The notes: generated by a model not told the origin, from the letters alone. A stretch of DNA of 64,000 nucleotides from Promethearchaeota archaeon (GCA_011365055.1 RDOG01000002.1:310001-374000); one strand, 5' to 3'. Counted from the first letter of the stretch, positions 26,655-36,702 are shown. A program made the numbers and translations.

Positions 26655-27710
26655 TTAAAATTCAAATTTTGAATATGAAACCTCAAATCCATTAAGATCT
26701 TCTAATTTTTTAATGTGTTTAATCTGATATAAGATAATTTCAACCTCTTGTTTAGTCATTACTTTAAATCCGTATTCGTTTGAAATATATTTTATTTCTT
26801 TTTCCATCAGTTCCCTTTTTTTTATAAAATCCAAATGATTTTTTATTCTTTCTTTAGTGCAGTCATTGGAAAATGTATTAATATTTTCAATTCTTTCATC
26901 AATTAATGCTTGAAAATTAGAATCCGTTTCATATCCAAAAGAATTCCTACATGAAGCTATCGCTGCAAATGAAGTTGTTCCGGTTCCTAAAAATGGATCT
27001 AGAACCGTATCACCTTGAATAGAATACATGTTAATTAATCTATATGCTAATTCAAAAGGAAAAGCAGCAGATCTTTCTCTTAAATCATTATGGTTTAATT
27101 TTTGATTTATTCCTTTTAGATCCATCCAAATATCGGAGAACCAAATGTTACGTTCTTCCCAAAAATAAGCGCTATTATACCGATTTTCATCCTTCGATTT
27201 AAAATTTCTAGGTTCACCTTTACGAAAAATAAGAATAAACTCGTGTTCTTGAGTAACGTATGCAGAAGTTGGCAGCGTTCCAGATCCCATAAATTTATTT
27301 GGTTTCGTAGATTGTTTTCTCCATAAGATTTCAGGTAAAATTATAAAATTTAAACTTTCAAATTGATTAATTATTTTAGAGTGATTTGAAAAAATTTGAA
27401 AATTTTTTCCTATTTTGCGAGTAGCATCACCTATATTTATGCAAACAATCCCTCCCGTTTTTAAAACTCTCGCTATTTCAATCCAAGTCTTGTTTAATTC
27501 ATTTAGCATTAAATCGTGAGCAGATTTGCCATCATTTTTTTCTAAATTAATCTTGATTTTTGGATTTAACATACAAAATAAGTCATCCCACATTTCGATC
27601 ATAGGATATGGGGGTGAAGTAACTACTAAATCAATACTTTCATCTTCAATTTCATCCATCAGTTTAGAATTTTTAAAATATAATAAGTGTTTAGTACTTA
27701 ATTGTTTCAT
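26655..27710 (-). CDS. DNA methyltransferase, beta class (TSPPY; N4-cytosine or N6-adenine)
   Basis: About 351 residues. The catalytic motif TSPPYPMIEMWDDLF is near residues 31-45, and the AdoMet site VLDPFLGTGTTSFAA lies about 200 residues later, so the order catalytic-then-AdoMet defines the beta class. TSPPY is most often seen in N4-cytosine enzymes. A target-recognition region fits between the motifs. No restriction endonuclease gene is adjacent, so it is an orphan methyltransferase here. ATG 27710 follows a GTG two codons earlier. Confidence 0.88.
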   Translation of the reverse strand: MKQLSTKHLLYFKNSKLMDEIEDESIDLVVTSPPYPMIEMWDDLFCMLNPKIKINLEKNDGKSAHDLMLNELNKTWIEIARVLKTGGIVCINIGDATRKIGKNFQIFSNHSKIINQFESLNFIILPEILWRKQSTKPNKFMGSGTLPTSAYVTQEHEFILIFRKGEPRNFKSKDENRYNSAYFWEERNIWFSDIWMDLKGINQKLNHNDLRERSAAFPFELAYRLINMYSIQGDTVLDPFLGTGTTSFAAIASCRNSFGYETDSNFQALIDERIENINTFSNDCTKERIKNHLDFIKKRELMEKEIKYISNEYGFKVMTKQEVEIILYQIKHIKKLEDLNGFEVSYSKFEF

Positions 27711-27805
27711 TTTCACTCATTGTACCAAAATAAAATATTTTTTAATTCATCTATTAAATAAGTACATAATAAATATTTCATATTCATTCAATCTCGTTGG
27801 GTAAA

Positions 27806-28762
27806 ATGATCGCGTTAGAATCGAAATTTAGAGGTTCATTGCTTGGTTGTAGTGTTGGTGATGCATTAGGAGAACCTTTCGAGGGTCAATTCGGTATAAA
27901 TATTCAAAATGTTCCTGATCTTACTGTTTTTTATCGAGGCGTTTATACTGATGATACCCAATTAACTTTAGCAGTTGCAGAATCCTTAATTCGAAGTAAA
28001 GGCTTTGATCCAGAAGATATGGGTACTAGATTTGTTGATTGGTTGGATGAACCTCCAATTGGACCAGGAATGACTTGTCTTACTGCAGTTCATAAATTAA
28101 AGGATGGAACATCTTGGAAATTAAGTGGTATAAATTCTGGAGCAAACGGTGCGGTTATGAGAATTTCTCCAATTGGTTTATTCTTCTGTAATGATATTAA
28201 TAAATTAATTAAAGTTGCAAAAGAATCAAGTATGATTACGCATACACATATTGGCGCATATTCCGCGGCTATCGTTGTTGCTAGAGCCATCGCATACTTG
28301 ACATCAGAAAAAGAAATAATTATAGAAGATTTTCTTAATTCCTTAGTTGAAAGCATTAAAGATGAGAAGATAGATGATTTTAAAGAGCATATAATCTCTT
28401 TAAAAGGCTTCCTTAGCAAGAAACCTCAGGAGGCTCTTATGAAAATTGGATTATTGGGAGTAAAACCTCCATTTTATAATCCAAGATTCGAAGGAAAAGG
28501 ATTTATATACCCTTACGCTTGTTCCACAGCACTAGGTGCATTATATGCTTTTTTATATTATAAGGAGGATTTTGTAAAAGCTGTTGAATTAGCTGTGAAA
28601 GCTGGCGGAGATACTGATACTGTAGGAGCTATATGTGGCGCAATCTCAGGAACATGGAATGGATTTGAAAAAATTCCAGAAAATTTAATTTTAAACTTAA
28701 GATCAAATAAAAAAATTATTTCAATTGCAGACGATTTATATGCAACTTATATGAAAAAATAG
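27806..28762 (+). CDS. ADP-ribosylglycohydrolase family protein (DraG-like)
   Basis: Removes ADP-ribose from modified proteins, nucleic acids or small molecules. Seen: FRGSLLGCSVGDALGEPFEG, the metal-binding YTDDTQLTLAVAESL, NGAVMRISPIGL, and the second metal motif GGDTDTVGAICGAISG near residue 270. These match the two-magnesium ARH/DraG active site. ATG 27806 (MIALESKFRGS) is preferred to a TTG three codons upstream. 319 residues, as expected. No ADP-ribosyltransferase or nitrogenase gene is nearby, so the target is open. Confidence 0.9.
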   Translation: MIALESKFRGSLLGCSVGDALGEPFEGQFGINIQNVPDLTVFYRGVYTDDTQLTLAVAESLIRSKGFDPEDMGTRFVDWLDEPPIGPGMTCLTAVHKLKDGTSWKLSGINSGANGAVMRISPIGLFFCNDINKLIKVAKESSMITHTHIGAYSAAIVVARAIAYLTSEKEIIIEDFLNSLVESIKDEKIDDFKEHIISLKGFLSKKPQEALMKIGLLGVKPPFYNPRFEGKGFIYPYACSTALGALYAFLYYKEDFVKAVELAVKAGGDTDTVGAICGAISGTWNGFEKIPENLILNLRSNKKIISIADDLYATYMKK

Positions 28763-28769
28763 GATTAAA

Positions 28770-30260
28770 TCAATATTTTTTATTTAGATTATTTATCGCT
28801 TTCAAAATTGGATTCTTCCCATCTTTTGAAAATGTTTCTATATCAATATCGGTTTCTAGGAGTTTTTCCAATTGATTTAAATGTTCCTTTCGACCAATTT
28901 CTGCAATAGATTCTGCTGCAATGACGCGTAAATGACCATTTTTAAGGAATTTCAAATTTTCAAGAACATAATCAGCGTATTCGTTTCTCATCAACTTCTT
29001 TACCATTAATAAACATAATTTCTTCCTATCAAAAAAGCCAAATCTTGAAGCAAGATCAGCTGGCTCTTCCATTCTTAAAATTTTCTCAAATTCTAATCTA
29101 AATTTCTCCCATTCATCAAATTTTTCAGGATATAAATCAAAGAACTCAGAAATAAACATTAATTGATCGGTGATGCCATGGGTCAGACAAGTTAATATTA
29201 TTTCCTTGTTGATAGCGTCATTTCGTAGCATTTCTCTTAAAGTTGGAAGATCAATTCTTTTATTTGTTAAAACATAATTTCTTGCGTATTCCTTCCAATT
29301 TGGGAAATTTGTTCTTATCATCCCTCTTAAAATGTTTGAACCTAATGATAAATCAGAAGTAGTCGATAATTTTTCCAAAATTAGTGATATATATTCTTGA
29401 TTTTTGGTAAATTTTTCCATTATATCCCTCAATACCCAACTTTGTCTTGATTGAAGATTTATTATAAAATTTATCGTTTCTCTTATGAAATCTAAATCTA
29501 AAGTATTAGCTAAGAAAATTATATTTGCTTCAATGTCTGCTTTATAATCAAATATGTACCTTTGATCGATGGAAATATTAGTATTTTTTTCAATTTGATG
29601 TTCATAAATTTCGTTTAGATATTCAAGAAAGATAGATTTCAACTGAATTATATTTTCAATTTTCTTAAAATTATAATAATACCTTTTTATTCCTTCAATT
29701 AGAAGATGCTTAGTTTCAAAATCATATTTCTTAGCCTGTTCTGCATGTTTTATTAATAAATATTCAGAATCTATCCCTTCAACTTTGGAAATATAATTTT
29801 CTAATATATGACCGATCATGTAATTTGTTTCAGTTTTTTCAGAATTACAATATTCGAATAATGGAGGGATTTTAACTGAGTTGTCTAAAAAATATATGGA
29901 ATGAATGTGAACATCATTCAATTTTTTGTGAGTTAACCTACACCCCAACATCGTATAAATTTCTCTATCATCCTGTAATAATTCTTTAATAATGATGCGA
30001 ATTTTGGATGTAATTAATTGATCCGCAATATCTTGGACAGTTTTTTCTTTAAATAATTGAGTAATTCCATGAAAAGCCCAAGCTCTTAATGTTGGATGAT
30101 TCGAATCCCAAAGATCGAAGAATATATATGCATTATCTTGTTTTAAAATTTCTTCGAAAACTTCATACGTGGGAGAAGGAGCAGCATTAGCACCTATAAC
30201 GTCACTTGTATATATAGATTCTAAAAGCTTAACTATGTCTTCTTTAAGGTTCAAAACCAA
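28770..30260 (-). CDS. HEAT-repeat-like helical protein, unknown
   Basis: 496 residues, almost wholly helical, no membrane segment. Repeat-like stretches are HPTLRAWAFHGITQLFKEKT near the start and HLRVIAAESIAEIGRKEHLN near the end, both typical of HEAT repeats. Such proteins usually act as scaffolds. The neighbours are the convergent ADP-ribosylglycohydrolase (seven bases away) and, upstream on the same strand, the aldehyde oxidoreductase (116 bases). No partner can be named. Confidence 0.65.
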   Translation of the reverse strand: MVLNLKEDIVKLLESIYTSDVIGANAAPSPTYEVFEEILKQDNAYIFFDLWDSNHPTLRAWAFHGITQLFKEKTVQDIADQLITSKIRIIIKELLQDDREIYTMLGCRLTHKKLNDVHIHSIYFLDNSVKIPPLFEYCNSEKTETNYMIGHILENYISKVEGIDSEYLLIKHAEQAKKYDFETKHLLIEGIKRYYYNFKKIENIIQLKSIFLEYLNEIYEHQIEKNTNISIDQRYIFDYKADIEANIIFLANTLDLDFIRETINFIINLQSRQSWVLRDIMEKFTKNQEYISLILEKLSTTSDLSLGSNILRGMIRTNFPNWKEYARNYVLTNKRIDLPTLREMLRNDAINKEIILTCLTHGITDQLMFISEFFDLYPEKFDEWEKFRLEFEKILRMEEPADLASRFGFFDRKKLCLLMVKKLMRNEYADYVLENLKFLKNGHLRVIAAESIAEIGRKEHLNQLEKLLETDIDIETFSKDGKNPILKAINNLNKKY

Positions 30261-30376
30261 CCCATTCCTTCTTTAAAATATGTAATAATTTTGATAAAAG
30301 AATTTAATGATTATAATTATGATCAAAAAAATTTATTTCTTTATCTATTATAATTAAGGAAAAAAAAAAGGAGAAT

Positions 30377-32173
30377 TCATTCTTCTGCAGTTAACCAGTC
30401 AGGAATTGGAATACCTCGTTTTTCTAAAATAGCTTTTCTTGGAATACCTTTTTGTGTCCAACTTCTTCGACGGTAATACATTTCTAAATCTTCTGAAAAT
30501 GTCGCATATTTTTCTAAAAATCTATTTTGTAAAATATCATCTTTTCTATTTAATCCCGCTTCTCGAATATTGAACAATCTTTCGATATTAAATGATTTTT
30601 CTCCAATCTTGCGGAGTCCATTAGGACTTAATTTTCTTCCAGTGACTAATTTATAATATTCTGATACTTGAGTAGCTAGAATTGGACCTTGTGGATATAT
30701 TCCAAATTTACACATACATAAAGAATCTAATACTTGATTCCAATCTTGTACTTTCTTTATATATTGAGCTGCTGAAGATGACATAGTTAACTTGAATTCT
30801 TTAATTGGTAAGAATTTAAGAGAAGTTTGTGCTTGTAAATGACAAGCACCTCTTGTTGAAGTTGCATAAGCTAATCCCATTGATGAAATTCGAGGATCAT
30901 GCATCGGAATTTCCATACCTTTAACGTTTATCGCAAAATCCCCACTATTTTGAATAATTTCCGATGCTTTCTTTACACCATAACACAAAATTTCACCAAG
31001 ACCCTCTTCTTTTTTAGAGATCTTTATTAATATTTCTTTTATTTTATTACTATCTCCCCAAGGAATGTTTTCATTGATCAATCCTTTTTCAGAACATTCC
31101 ATTATATATGCAATTATTCCACCTGCTGAAATGGTATCTATTCCTAAATCGTTACAAAGATGGTTAATTTCTACCAAAGCTTTCGGATCTTTGTTCAAAA
31201 CAAGCGAACCGAGAGCAGCCATGCTTTCATATTCTGGTCCTGCACCATCTTCAACTTCAGAATTATTAGAAATTGTTCTTCCACAACCTATAAAGCATCT
31301 ATAGCAATAATATCGTCCATTTACATATAATTTGTGTAATTCTTGAGCGCAAATTTTGATATGATCATCCCATCGCCGTTCTGCCCAATTTTTTATACCT
31401 AAATTCCCCATTAAATGACTTAATCCAAATAAAGCTCCAGTCCCATATTTTTTATAATTATCAACCAACGTTTTTTTTATGAAATCAATTTTAATATTAT
31501 CCAATACTGCTTTATTTAATTTTTTTATCCCTTCTGCATCGTGGACTAATATTTTTTTGTTACCAGTTGCTATTATTGCTTTGAGATTTTTCGAACCCAT
31601 TACAGCACCCATCCCAGTTCTTCCATGATTTCTATAATCACCATCTATTATTCCTGCAATGGGAACTTGATTTTCGCCAGCTGTACCAATTGAAAGAAAA
31701 GGACTTTTTGGATATTTATTTTGAATGATTTTTCGGATTTCTCTATTATCCATGCCCCACCAATTCGAAACGTCAATAAGCTCAGCTTTATCTTCAGATA
31801 AAAAAAGAGCTTTTGGACTTGATGCTTTTCCTTGAAAAATTATTCCATCAAAACCACAACGTTTTAATCGATATCCGAAAAAACCACCACACATTGCGTA
31901 ACCAAAGATTCCTGTAAGAGGAGATTTTGATACAACTGCATGTCTGCCAGACATAAGTACTTCGGTTCCAGTAATAGGACCAGTCAAAAACATTAGAGGA
32001 TTCTCAGGAGATAAAGGATCGACACCCTTCCCCAAAGTTTCATATAAATACTTTGCACCATAACAAATACCTCCAAGATGATCAATGAAATCTTTAGGAG
32101 TTTCTTCAATCAACACGTTTGAATCGGAAAGATTAATTCTCAGAATCTTACCCGCGTAACCGTTTTGATCCAT
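30377..32173 (-). CDS. Aldehyde ferredoxin oxidoreductase (tungsten/molybdenum)
   Basis: Oxidises aldehydes to acids with ferredoxin. 598 residues, the family norm. Seen: N-terminal GYAGKILRINLSDSN, the pterin-binding SGRHAVVSKSPLTGIFGYA and NHGRTGMGAVMGSKNLKAI, the cluster ligands YYCYRCFIGCGRT (C295, C298, C302 counted from the upstream GTG), and the last ligand region LDSLCMCKFG. ATG 32173 (MDQNGYAGK) follows GGAGTGGA; a GTG five codons upstream is also in frame. The stop of the epimerase gene is about 20 bases upstream, so the two are probably cotranscribed. Consistent with fermentative peptide or sugar metabolism. Confidence 0.93.
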   Translation of the reverse strand: MDQNGYAGKILRINLSDSNVLIEETPKDFIDHLGGICYGAKYLYETLGKGVDPLSPENPLMFLTGPITGTEVLMSGRHAVVSKSPLTGIFGYAMCGGFFGYRLKRCGFDGIIFQGKASSPKALFLSEDKAELIDVSNWWGMDNREIRKIIQNKYPKSPFLSIGTAGENQVPIAGIIDGDYRNHGRTGMGAVMGSKNLKAIIATGNKKILVHDAEGIKKLNKAVLDNIKIDFIKKTLVDNYKKYGTGALFGLSHLMGNLGIKNWAERRWDDHIKICAQELHKLYVNGRYYCYRCFIGCGRTISNNSEVEDGAGPEYESMAALGSLVLNKDPKALVEINHLCNDLGIDTISAGGIIAYIMECSEKGLINENIPWGDSNKIKEILIKISKKEEGLGEILCYGVKKASEIIQNSGDFAINVKGMEIPMHDPRISSMGLAYATSTRGACHLQAQTSLKFLPIKEFKLTMSSSAAQYIKKVQDWNQVLDSLCMCKFGIYPQGPILATQVSEYYKLVTGRKLSPNGLRKIGEKSFNIERLFNIREAGLNRKDDILQNRFLEKYATFSEDLEMYYRRRSWTQKGIPRKAILEKRGIPIPDWLTAEE

Positions 32174-32193
32174 TCCACTCCACTCCACTTCAT

Positions 32194-33351
32194 TTATTTA
32201 TTTATGAAATTCCCGATAGTGTCCATTAAAAATTCTAGCACGTCAACAAACTCAGCATTTTTCCTTAATATTCCATTTTCTATCCAATATTTGATTACTT
32301 TTGGCATTTCAAAGAATGGATTTACTTCAGGAAACCATCCATCAGTAAAATATTTCATAGAGTCTTCATTTATTTTATATTGATCTTTATTTTTTATGGT
32401 TACTTTTTTAGCTTTTTCATTTGTAAATGCATGATGCGTAACTAAATACATGGGATCCATGGGTAGTGTAAAACCACCAGATAAATCTAATTCTAAATCT
32501 TCCATTATTGATCCAATTGGTTCCATACCTGCTAGGCTAGGGAGATTATTTTGGAGTCTATCTATTATATCTACTAATTTTTTAATAGAATCAGATTTTA
32601 GTGATCTTTTTGGATCATACAATCTAGCACCTGTTTCTCTTTGTACCATTTGAACCATTTCTCTAATTCTTAATGGATAATCATCAGAAATAATATAAGA
32701 TTCACCAAATTCTCCTCTTTCTAGAAGCATTAATGTAGCGGATGCCAAATCAAGTGGATGTACCATGCTTAGTCTATAATTGCCATTCTCTGGTAACACG
32801 ACTAGAAGATTAAGTGCAGCAATTTCTGCTATTTCTTTAAACATGTACCTGTTTAACTCATCATAAACTAATGCTGGTTGAATAATGATAGCTTTTTCTT
32901 TGATTAATTTTAAAGTTAAATCATATTGTAATGCTTTTGATTCAGTATAAGAATCACTATAACTTCTTGGGTGTTCCTCATTCATTTTTACATAATTTTC
33001 CGTTCCTCCATGAATTGCAGCGGAGGAAACTGAGATAAAAGCCTTACATGAATCATTTTTTCCAAACACATTAATTAAATTTTCAGTACCATCTAAATGT
33101 ACTTTTTTATGCAATTCTGTTGCATTAATGTCGATAACACCAGCACAATGTATGACAGCATCAACGGGTCCAATGATAGAGCTCATTACTTTTACAGATT
33201 CTACGTCACTTATATCACAATATTGAAATCGTGCATGTTTAACTAATCTAATATCAGTTGGGATAGGATCATAACCCCATTTTACTGCTAAATCAAGTAC
33301 AGCATTTCCATATGAACCAGCTGCACCTGTAATTAAAATTTTTTTTCCCAA
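32194..33351 (-). CDS. NAD-dependent epimerase/dehydratase (extended SDR, 3-beta-HSD-like)
   Basis: 385 residues. Rossmann motif ILITGAAGSYGNAVLD at the N-terminus, DAVIHCAGVID (co-substrate strand), SVSSAAIHGG and the catalytic YTESKAL (Tyr-x-x-x-Lys). The central EYIISDDYPLRIREMV-like region resembles the sterol/3-beta-hydroxysteroid dehydrogenase branch. A C-terminal half of about 120 residues is family-specific. It precedes the aldehyde oxidoreductase on the same strand. Substrate unknown; isoprenoid alcohol or sugar nucleotide are both possible. Confidence 0.82.
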   Translation of the reverse strand: MGKKILITGAAGSYGNAVLDLAVKWGYDPIPTDIRLVKHARFQYCDISDVESVKVMSSIIGPVDAVIHCAGVIDINATELHKKVHLDGTENLINVFGKNDSCKAFISVSSAAIHGGTENYVKMNEEHPRSYSDSYTESKALQYDLTLKLIKEKAIIIQPALVYDELNRYMFKEIAEIAALNLLVVLPENGNYRLSMVHPLDLASATLMLLERGEFGESYIISDDYPLRIREMVQMVQRETGARLYDPKRSLKSDSIKKLVDIIDRLQNNLPSLAGMEPIGSIMEDLELDLSGGFTLPMDPMYLVTHHAFTNEKAKKVTIKNKDQYKINEDSMKYFTDGWFPEVNPFFEMPKVIKYWIENGILRKNAEFVDVLEFLMDTIGNFINK

Positions 33352-33951
33352 ATTTTGTTCACCATCAATCTAACAAGAGATTTTTATTTGAACTCTAATC
33401 ATTATAATTAAAATATAAAAGATTTTTAATATATTCAAGCTATATATATAACATGGCTAAATAAAAGTTTTATTAGTCAAATTTTTGTCTCACGTCATTT
33501 AAATGCTATTTTATTCTCTTTAAAAGTGTTTTAATTGAGAATATGTTTTCCAAATTTGTATCAATTAAAGATAAGTAATTCATTTTAAAATAGTTTAAAA
33601 ATTGAAAATTCTTAAATTGTGACAATTTATGAAATTAAAAATAAGTTTGCAAATTTGCTATATTATGCTTTTATCTAAATTATTGCAAAATGGATTCTTT
33701 TTTTAAAAAATCTTTAAATTCCAATTTAATTTTAAAAAATTTTGTAAAAATTTTAGATAACTCTTTGAGAACGACAATTTTTTCTTTAATTAATTATTCA
33801 AGATATATTAATTTTGCTTCAATAATGATTTTTATTTGAAATTTTTATAGAAATCTCTTGAGAAGAAAAAAAATTGTATTTAGACGTTTTAAAAATGAAC
33901 GAAGAGCTTAAATATTCATTTTAATTAACTTAGATATTACGAGATGAATAA
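33352..33951. other. 600-base A/T-rich spacer
   Basis: No reading frame above about 60 codons on either strand, no tRNA-like or G+C-rich folded element. It must hold the promoter of the epimerase gene (minus strand, near 33.4 kb) and the end of the RNase PH transcript. Otherwise nothing is seen. Confidence 0.5.
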
Positions 33952-34671
33952 TTAAATAAAATTTTTTTGAATATCTATAATTTTTATAATATTATCATAA
34001 GCAACTTCAATCATTTCGTTTAATTCATTAACCATAAATGGCTTATTTTCAGCAGTTCCTTGAATTTCAATGATCTTTTTTGATTCGGTCATCACGATAT
34101 TTAAATCCACTTCAGCTTTTGAATCTTCTTCATAATTCAAGTCAATTAACAACTCTCCATCCACATATCCTAGAGAAATTGCTCCAATATTTTCTGAAAT
34201 CGGATTATTAAGAATCATTTTATCTTCCATTAAAGATATAATAGCAGCTTTTACTGCTATAAATGCACCATTAATGGAAGCACATCTCGTTCCTCCATCA
34301 GCTTGTAAAACATCACAATCAATATAAATAGAACGTTCACCTAATGCTTCTAGATCTACTACACCGCGTAGTGCGCGCCCAATCATTCTAGATATTTCTT
34401 GGGTCCTTCCGGAAATGTGTGATGTCCTTCTTCCTTCACGTTCCCGTCGTACATGAGTAGATGCAGGGAGCATGTTATATTCAGCAGTCAGCCAACCTTG
34501 TCCTTTTCCATTTAAAAATGGTGGAACACGGTCTGATATAGAAACATTACACAAAACTCGTGTATTTCCCATGGAAATAAGAACAGATCCTTTGGGATAT
34601 TTAATGAAGTTAGGACCTTCGAGATTAATTGGTCTAAGGTCGTTATTAGCCCTTCCATCAAATCTAACCAA
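33952..34671 (-). CDS. rph: RNase PH of bacterial type
   Basis: Phosphorolytic 3'-5' exoribonuclease, about 239 residues. The sequence follows bacterial RNase PH: FDGRANNDLRPINLE, GSVLISMGNTRVLC, GQGWLTAEYNMLPASTH, a GRTQEISRMIGRALRGVVDL stretch and DCDVLQADGGTRCASI. The archaeal exosome subunit Rrp41 reads differently at these sites (for example RYNMAPFS). TTG 34671 (MVRFDGRANN) is preferred because AAAGGTG lies six bases upstream; a GTG three codons earlier overlaps that site. Probably acquired from bacteria or a deep paralogue. It is divergent from UPF0280 with about 130 bases between. Confidence 0.88.
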   Translation of the reverse strand: MVRFDGRANNDLRPINLEGPNFIKYPKGSVLISMGNTRVLCNVSISDRVPPFLNGKGQGWLTAEYNMLPASTHVRREREGRRTSHISGRTQEISRMIGRALRGVVDLEALGERSIYIDCDVLQADGGTRCASINGAFIAVKAAIISLMEDKMILNNPISENIGAISLGYVDGELLIDLNYEEDSKAEVDLNIVMTESKKIIEIQGTAENKPFMVNELNEMIEVAYDNIIKIIDIQKNFI

Positions 34672-34798
34672 AAAAAACACCTTTAATTAAAATAAAAAAC
34701 TTATTTTATTATATTATTTTATAAAGAATAGAATATCAACGTCTATAAAAATATTAATGTAATTGCACTTCTAATTCTATTTGGAGTCTGAAATATTG

Positions 34799-35584
34799 AT
34801 GGACAACTTGTTTGCAAGTCATTTTATCATTAAAGAATCAGATTGTTTCGTTAAAACGGACTCTAATAAGGCAATTAAAATTGCTATATCAAGTATTAGA
34901 AAACATAGAAACATTTTAGAGCGATTTATTTTAAAATACCCAATATTTAAGACAACTTTAAAACCAATTACTTTCCCTTCAGAAATTTTTTTACCCGAAA
35001 TAATACAAGCCATGCAATATGGATCAGAGTTATCTAATGTCGGACCGATGGCTTCTGTTGCAGGAGCGCTTGCAGACATGGCAACCAAAGAAATGGTGCA
35101 AGACGGAAGTAAGATTGCGATTCTCGAAAATGGAGGAGAAATTTCAATTTATTCTAATAGAAAAGTTAATATAGGAATTTATGCAGGCAATACACCATTA
35201 TCCGGAAAAATCGGATTTCAAGTGAAGCCTAGCGAATGTCCTTTGGGTATTGGTACTAGTTCAGCTACTGTTGGACATGTTAAAAGTTATTCGGGACATG
35301 CAGACGCGGCAGTAATAATCGCTCAAGATGCAAACTTAGCAGATGCTTTTGCAACTAGAATAACTAATGAAGTCAAAGGAAATGATATTGAGAAATCTGT
35401 TCAAACGGCACTTGAAATTGCTGAAACATTAGAAAAATTAAGAAGTGCTTTAATAATTAGAGGTAAATTTATAGGGACTGTCGGAAAATTACCACAATTA
35501 ATTAGAATTATTGGAGAAAATAAATGGGATATTATAAAAAGTAAATATGATGTTATTCCTGATTCAATCACCACAGACTTATGA
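34799..35584 (+). CDS. UPF0280 family protein (ApbE-like fold)
   Basis: About 261 residues. Family stretches are VGPMASVAGALADMATKEMV, ILENGGEISIYSN, and ECPLGIGTSSATVGHVKSYSGHADAAV. Relatives are uncharacterised but related to the flavin transferase/ApbE fold. ATG 34799 is chosen, with GGAG 13 bases upstream; a TTG at 34781 overlaps that site. The next gene follows 13 bases later on the same strand, so they form an operon. Confidence 0.82.
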   Translation: MDNLFASHFIIKESDCFVKTDSNKAIKIAISSIRKHRNILERFILKYPIFKTTLKPITFPSEIFLPEIIQAMQYGSELSNVGPMASVAGALADMATKEMVQDGSKIAILENGGEISIYSNRKVNIGIYAGNTPLSGKIGFQVKPSECPLGIGTSSATVGHVKSYSGHADAAVIIAQDANLADAFATRITNEVKGNDIEKSVQTALEIAETLEKLRSALIIRGKFIGTVGKLPQLIRIIGENKWDIIKSKYDVIPDSITTDL

Positions 35585-35597
35585 GGATCTTTAAATC

Positions 35598-36314
35598 ATG
35601 ACATGGATCAGAAAAGAGCTAAATAAATTAAAGGATGAAGAAACGCGATTTGCACAAATTATGGAATGGTTGGCGCATCCAGTTTCAGTCATACTAGTGG
35701 CAAGTGGTTTATTATTTTTACTTGCGCCAACTAGCGATTTGATTATAATAAATTGGTGGTCCATATTATTACTAGGAATATTAGGGATAATTTCTATTGT
35801 TTTATTAATAATATTAATAAAAATTTTACCTCATAAAGAAGATCTTGAGGGTGAACAATATGGAATTAAGAAATATTTTAAAATTGCAATTGATACAGGG
35901 GAAAGAACAGATTTAGCTACTGGCATTATAGGTAGCATTGATATAATTATATTATTTATTGTTGTTTTCATCTTTAAATATCCCATGCCAGAAGTTTATA
36001 TTTTTGCTTCGGCCACGTTAACAGTTGTTATGGGAACTTTGGCAGTAATACGCTATTTTTGGAAAATTAGCGTTCATTGCGGAATATCTTCTTTGGTAAT
36101 TACGTCTTTTACTCTATGGAGATTTTGGCAATTTGTGTGGTTATATTTATTTTTACTCCCAATCATTTATTCAAGATTAAAATTAAAAAGACATACACTA
36201 TCTCAGACAATAGCAGGTATTTTAATCGGTGTATTGATTCCAGCTGGATTATATTTCTTTGTGTATTTGAATCCAGAATTACTTGCTAATATACAAAAAT
36301 TATACGTAACTTAA
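35598..36314 (+). CDS. PAP2-like membrane protein with degenerate motifs
   Basis: 238 residues, about six membrane helices. Three stretches correspond to the phosphatidic-acid-phosphatase (PAP2) motifs but are altered: KIAIDTGERTDL (motif 1 region), KISVHCGISS in place of PSGH, and SRLKLKRHTLSQ, where the usual SRxxxxxHxxxD has Gln for the last Asp. It may be a lipid phosphatase relative with changed or lost activity. GAGGA precedes the ATG. Operon with UPF0280. Confidence 0.65.
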   Translation: MTWIRKELNKLKDEETRFAQIMEWLAHPVSVILVASGLLFLLAPTSDLIIINWWSILLLGILGIISIVLLIILIKILPHKEDLEGEQYGIKKYFKIAIDTGERTDLATGIIGSIDIIILFIVVFIFKYPMPEVYIFASATLTVVMGTLAVIRYFWKISVHCGISSLVITSFTLWRFWQFVWLYLFLLPIIYSRLKLKRHTLSQTIAGILIGVLIPAGLYFFVYLNPELLANIQKLYVT

Positions 36315-36474
36315 AAAAAAGAAGGAATATTTTAATAAATTTATTTAGGTTAGAAAGCTTTTTGAAGACATGAATAAGTAATTTTATTCGCAATGACTTC
36401 AAATCTGTAATAATTGCCCTTATTTTCATCAATTTTTTATGGAATTTACATTCTTGATAAGTGGGTGTATTTTA

Positions 36475-36702
36475 TTATCTCCTCCTTTTTAAAAAACTTA
36501 TTCCAAGCTGGAATAATAAAAACGAAATAAAAAAATAAATATAAAGGAAGATCCCGAGAAGTAATAATTCTTCAAAATATATGATGATATATTTTGTGAA
36601 ATATCGAATGATTAAGAAAAGAAAAAATGCCAGATTTAATAAAAAAAAATTGGATATTACACCAGAGTCTCTTAAAAAAAACAAGAATTCATAAACCACC
36701 AT
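36475..36702 (-). CDS. Possible small membrane protein
   Basis: 75 residues, mostly Phe, Ile and Leu, with two likely helices and a basic end (FLKRRR). There is no ribosome-binding site before the ATG, and A/T-rich sequence readily creates such frames. The surrounding 36315-36792 otherwise holds nothing recognisable. Listed only as a possibility. Confidence 0.25.
   Translation of the reverse strand: MVVYEFLFFLRDSGVISNFFLLNLAFFLFLIIRYFTKYIIIYFEELLLLGIFLYIYFFISFLLFQLGISFLKRRR

Noticed and set aside
33952..34671. Archaeal exosome subunit Rrp41
   Set aside because: Motifs at the phosphate-binding and dimer regions read like bacterial RNase PH, and no Rrp42 or Rrp4 gene adjoins.
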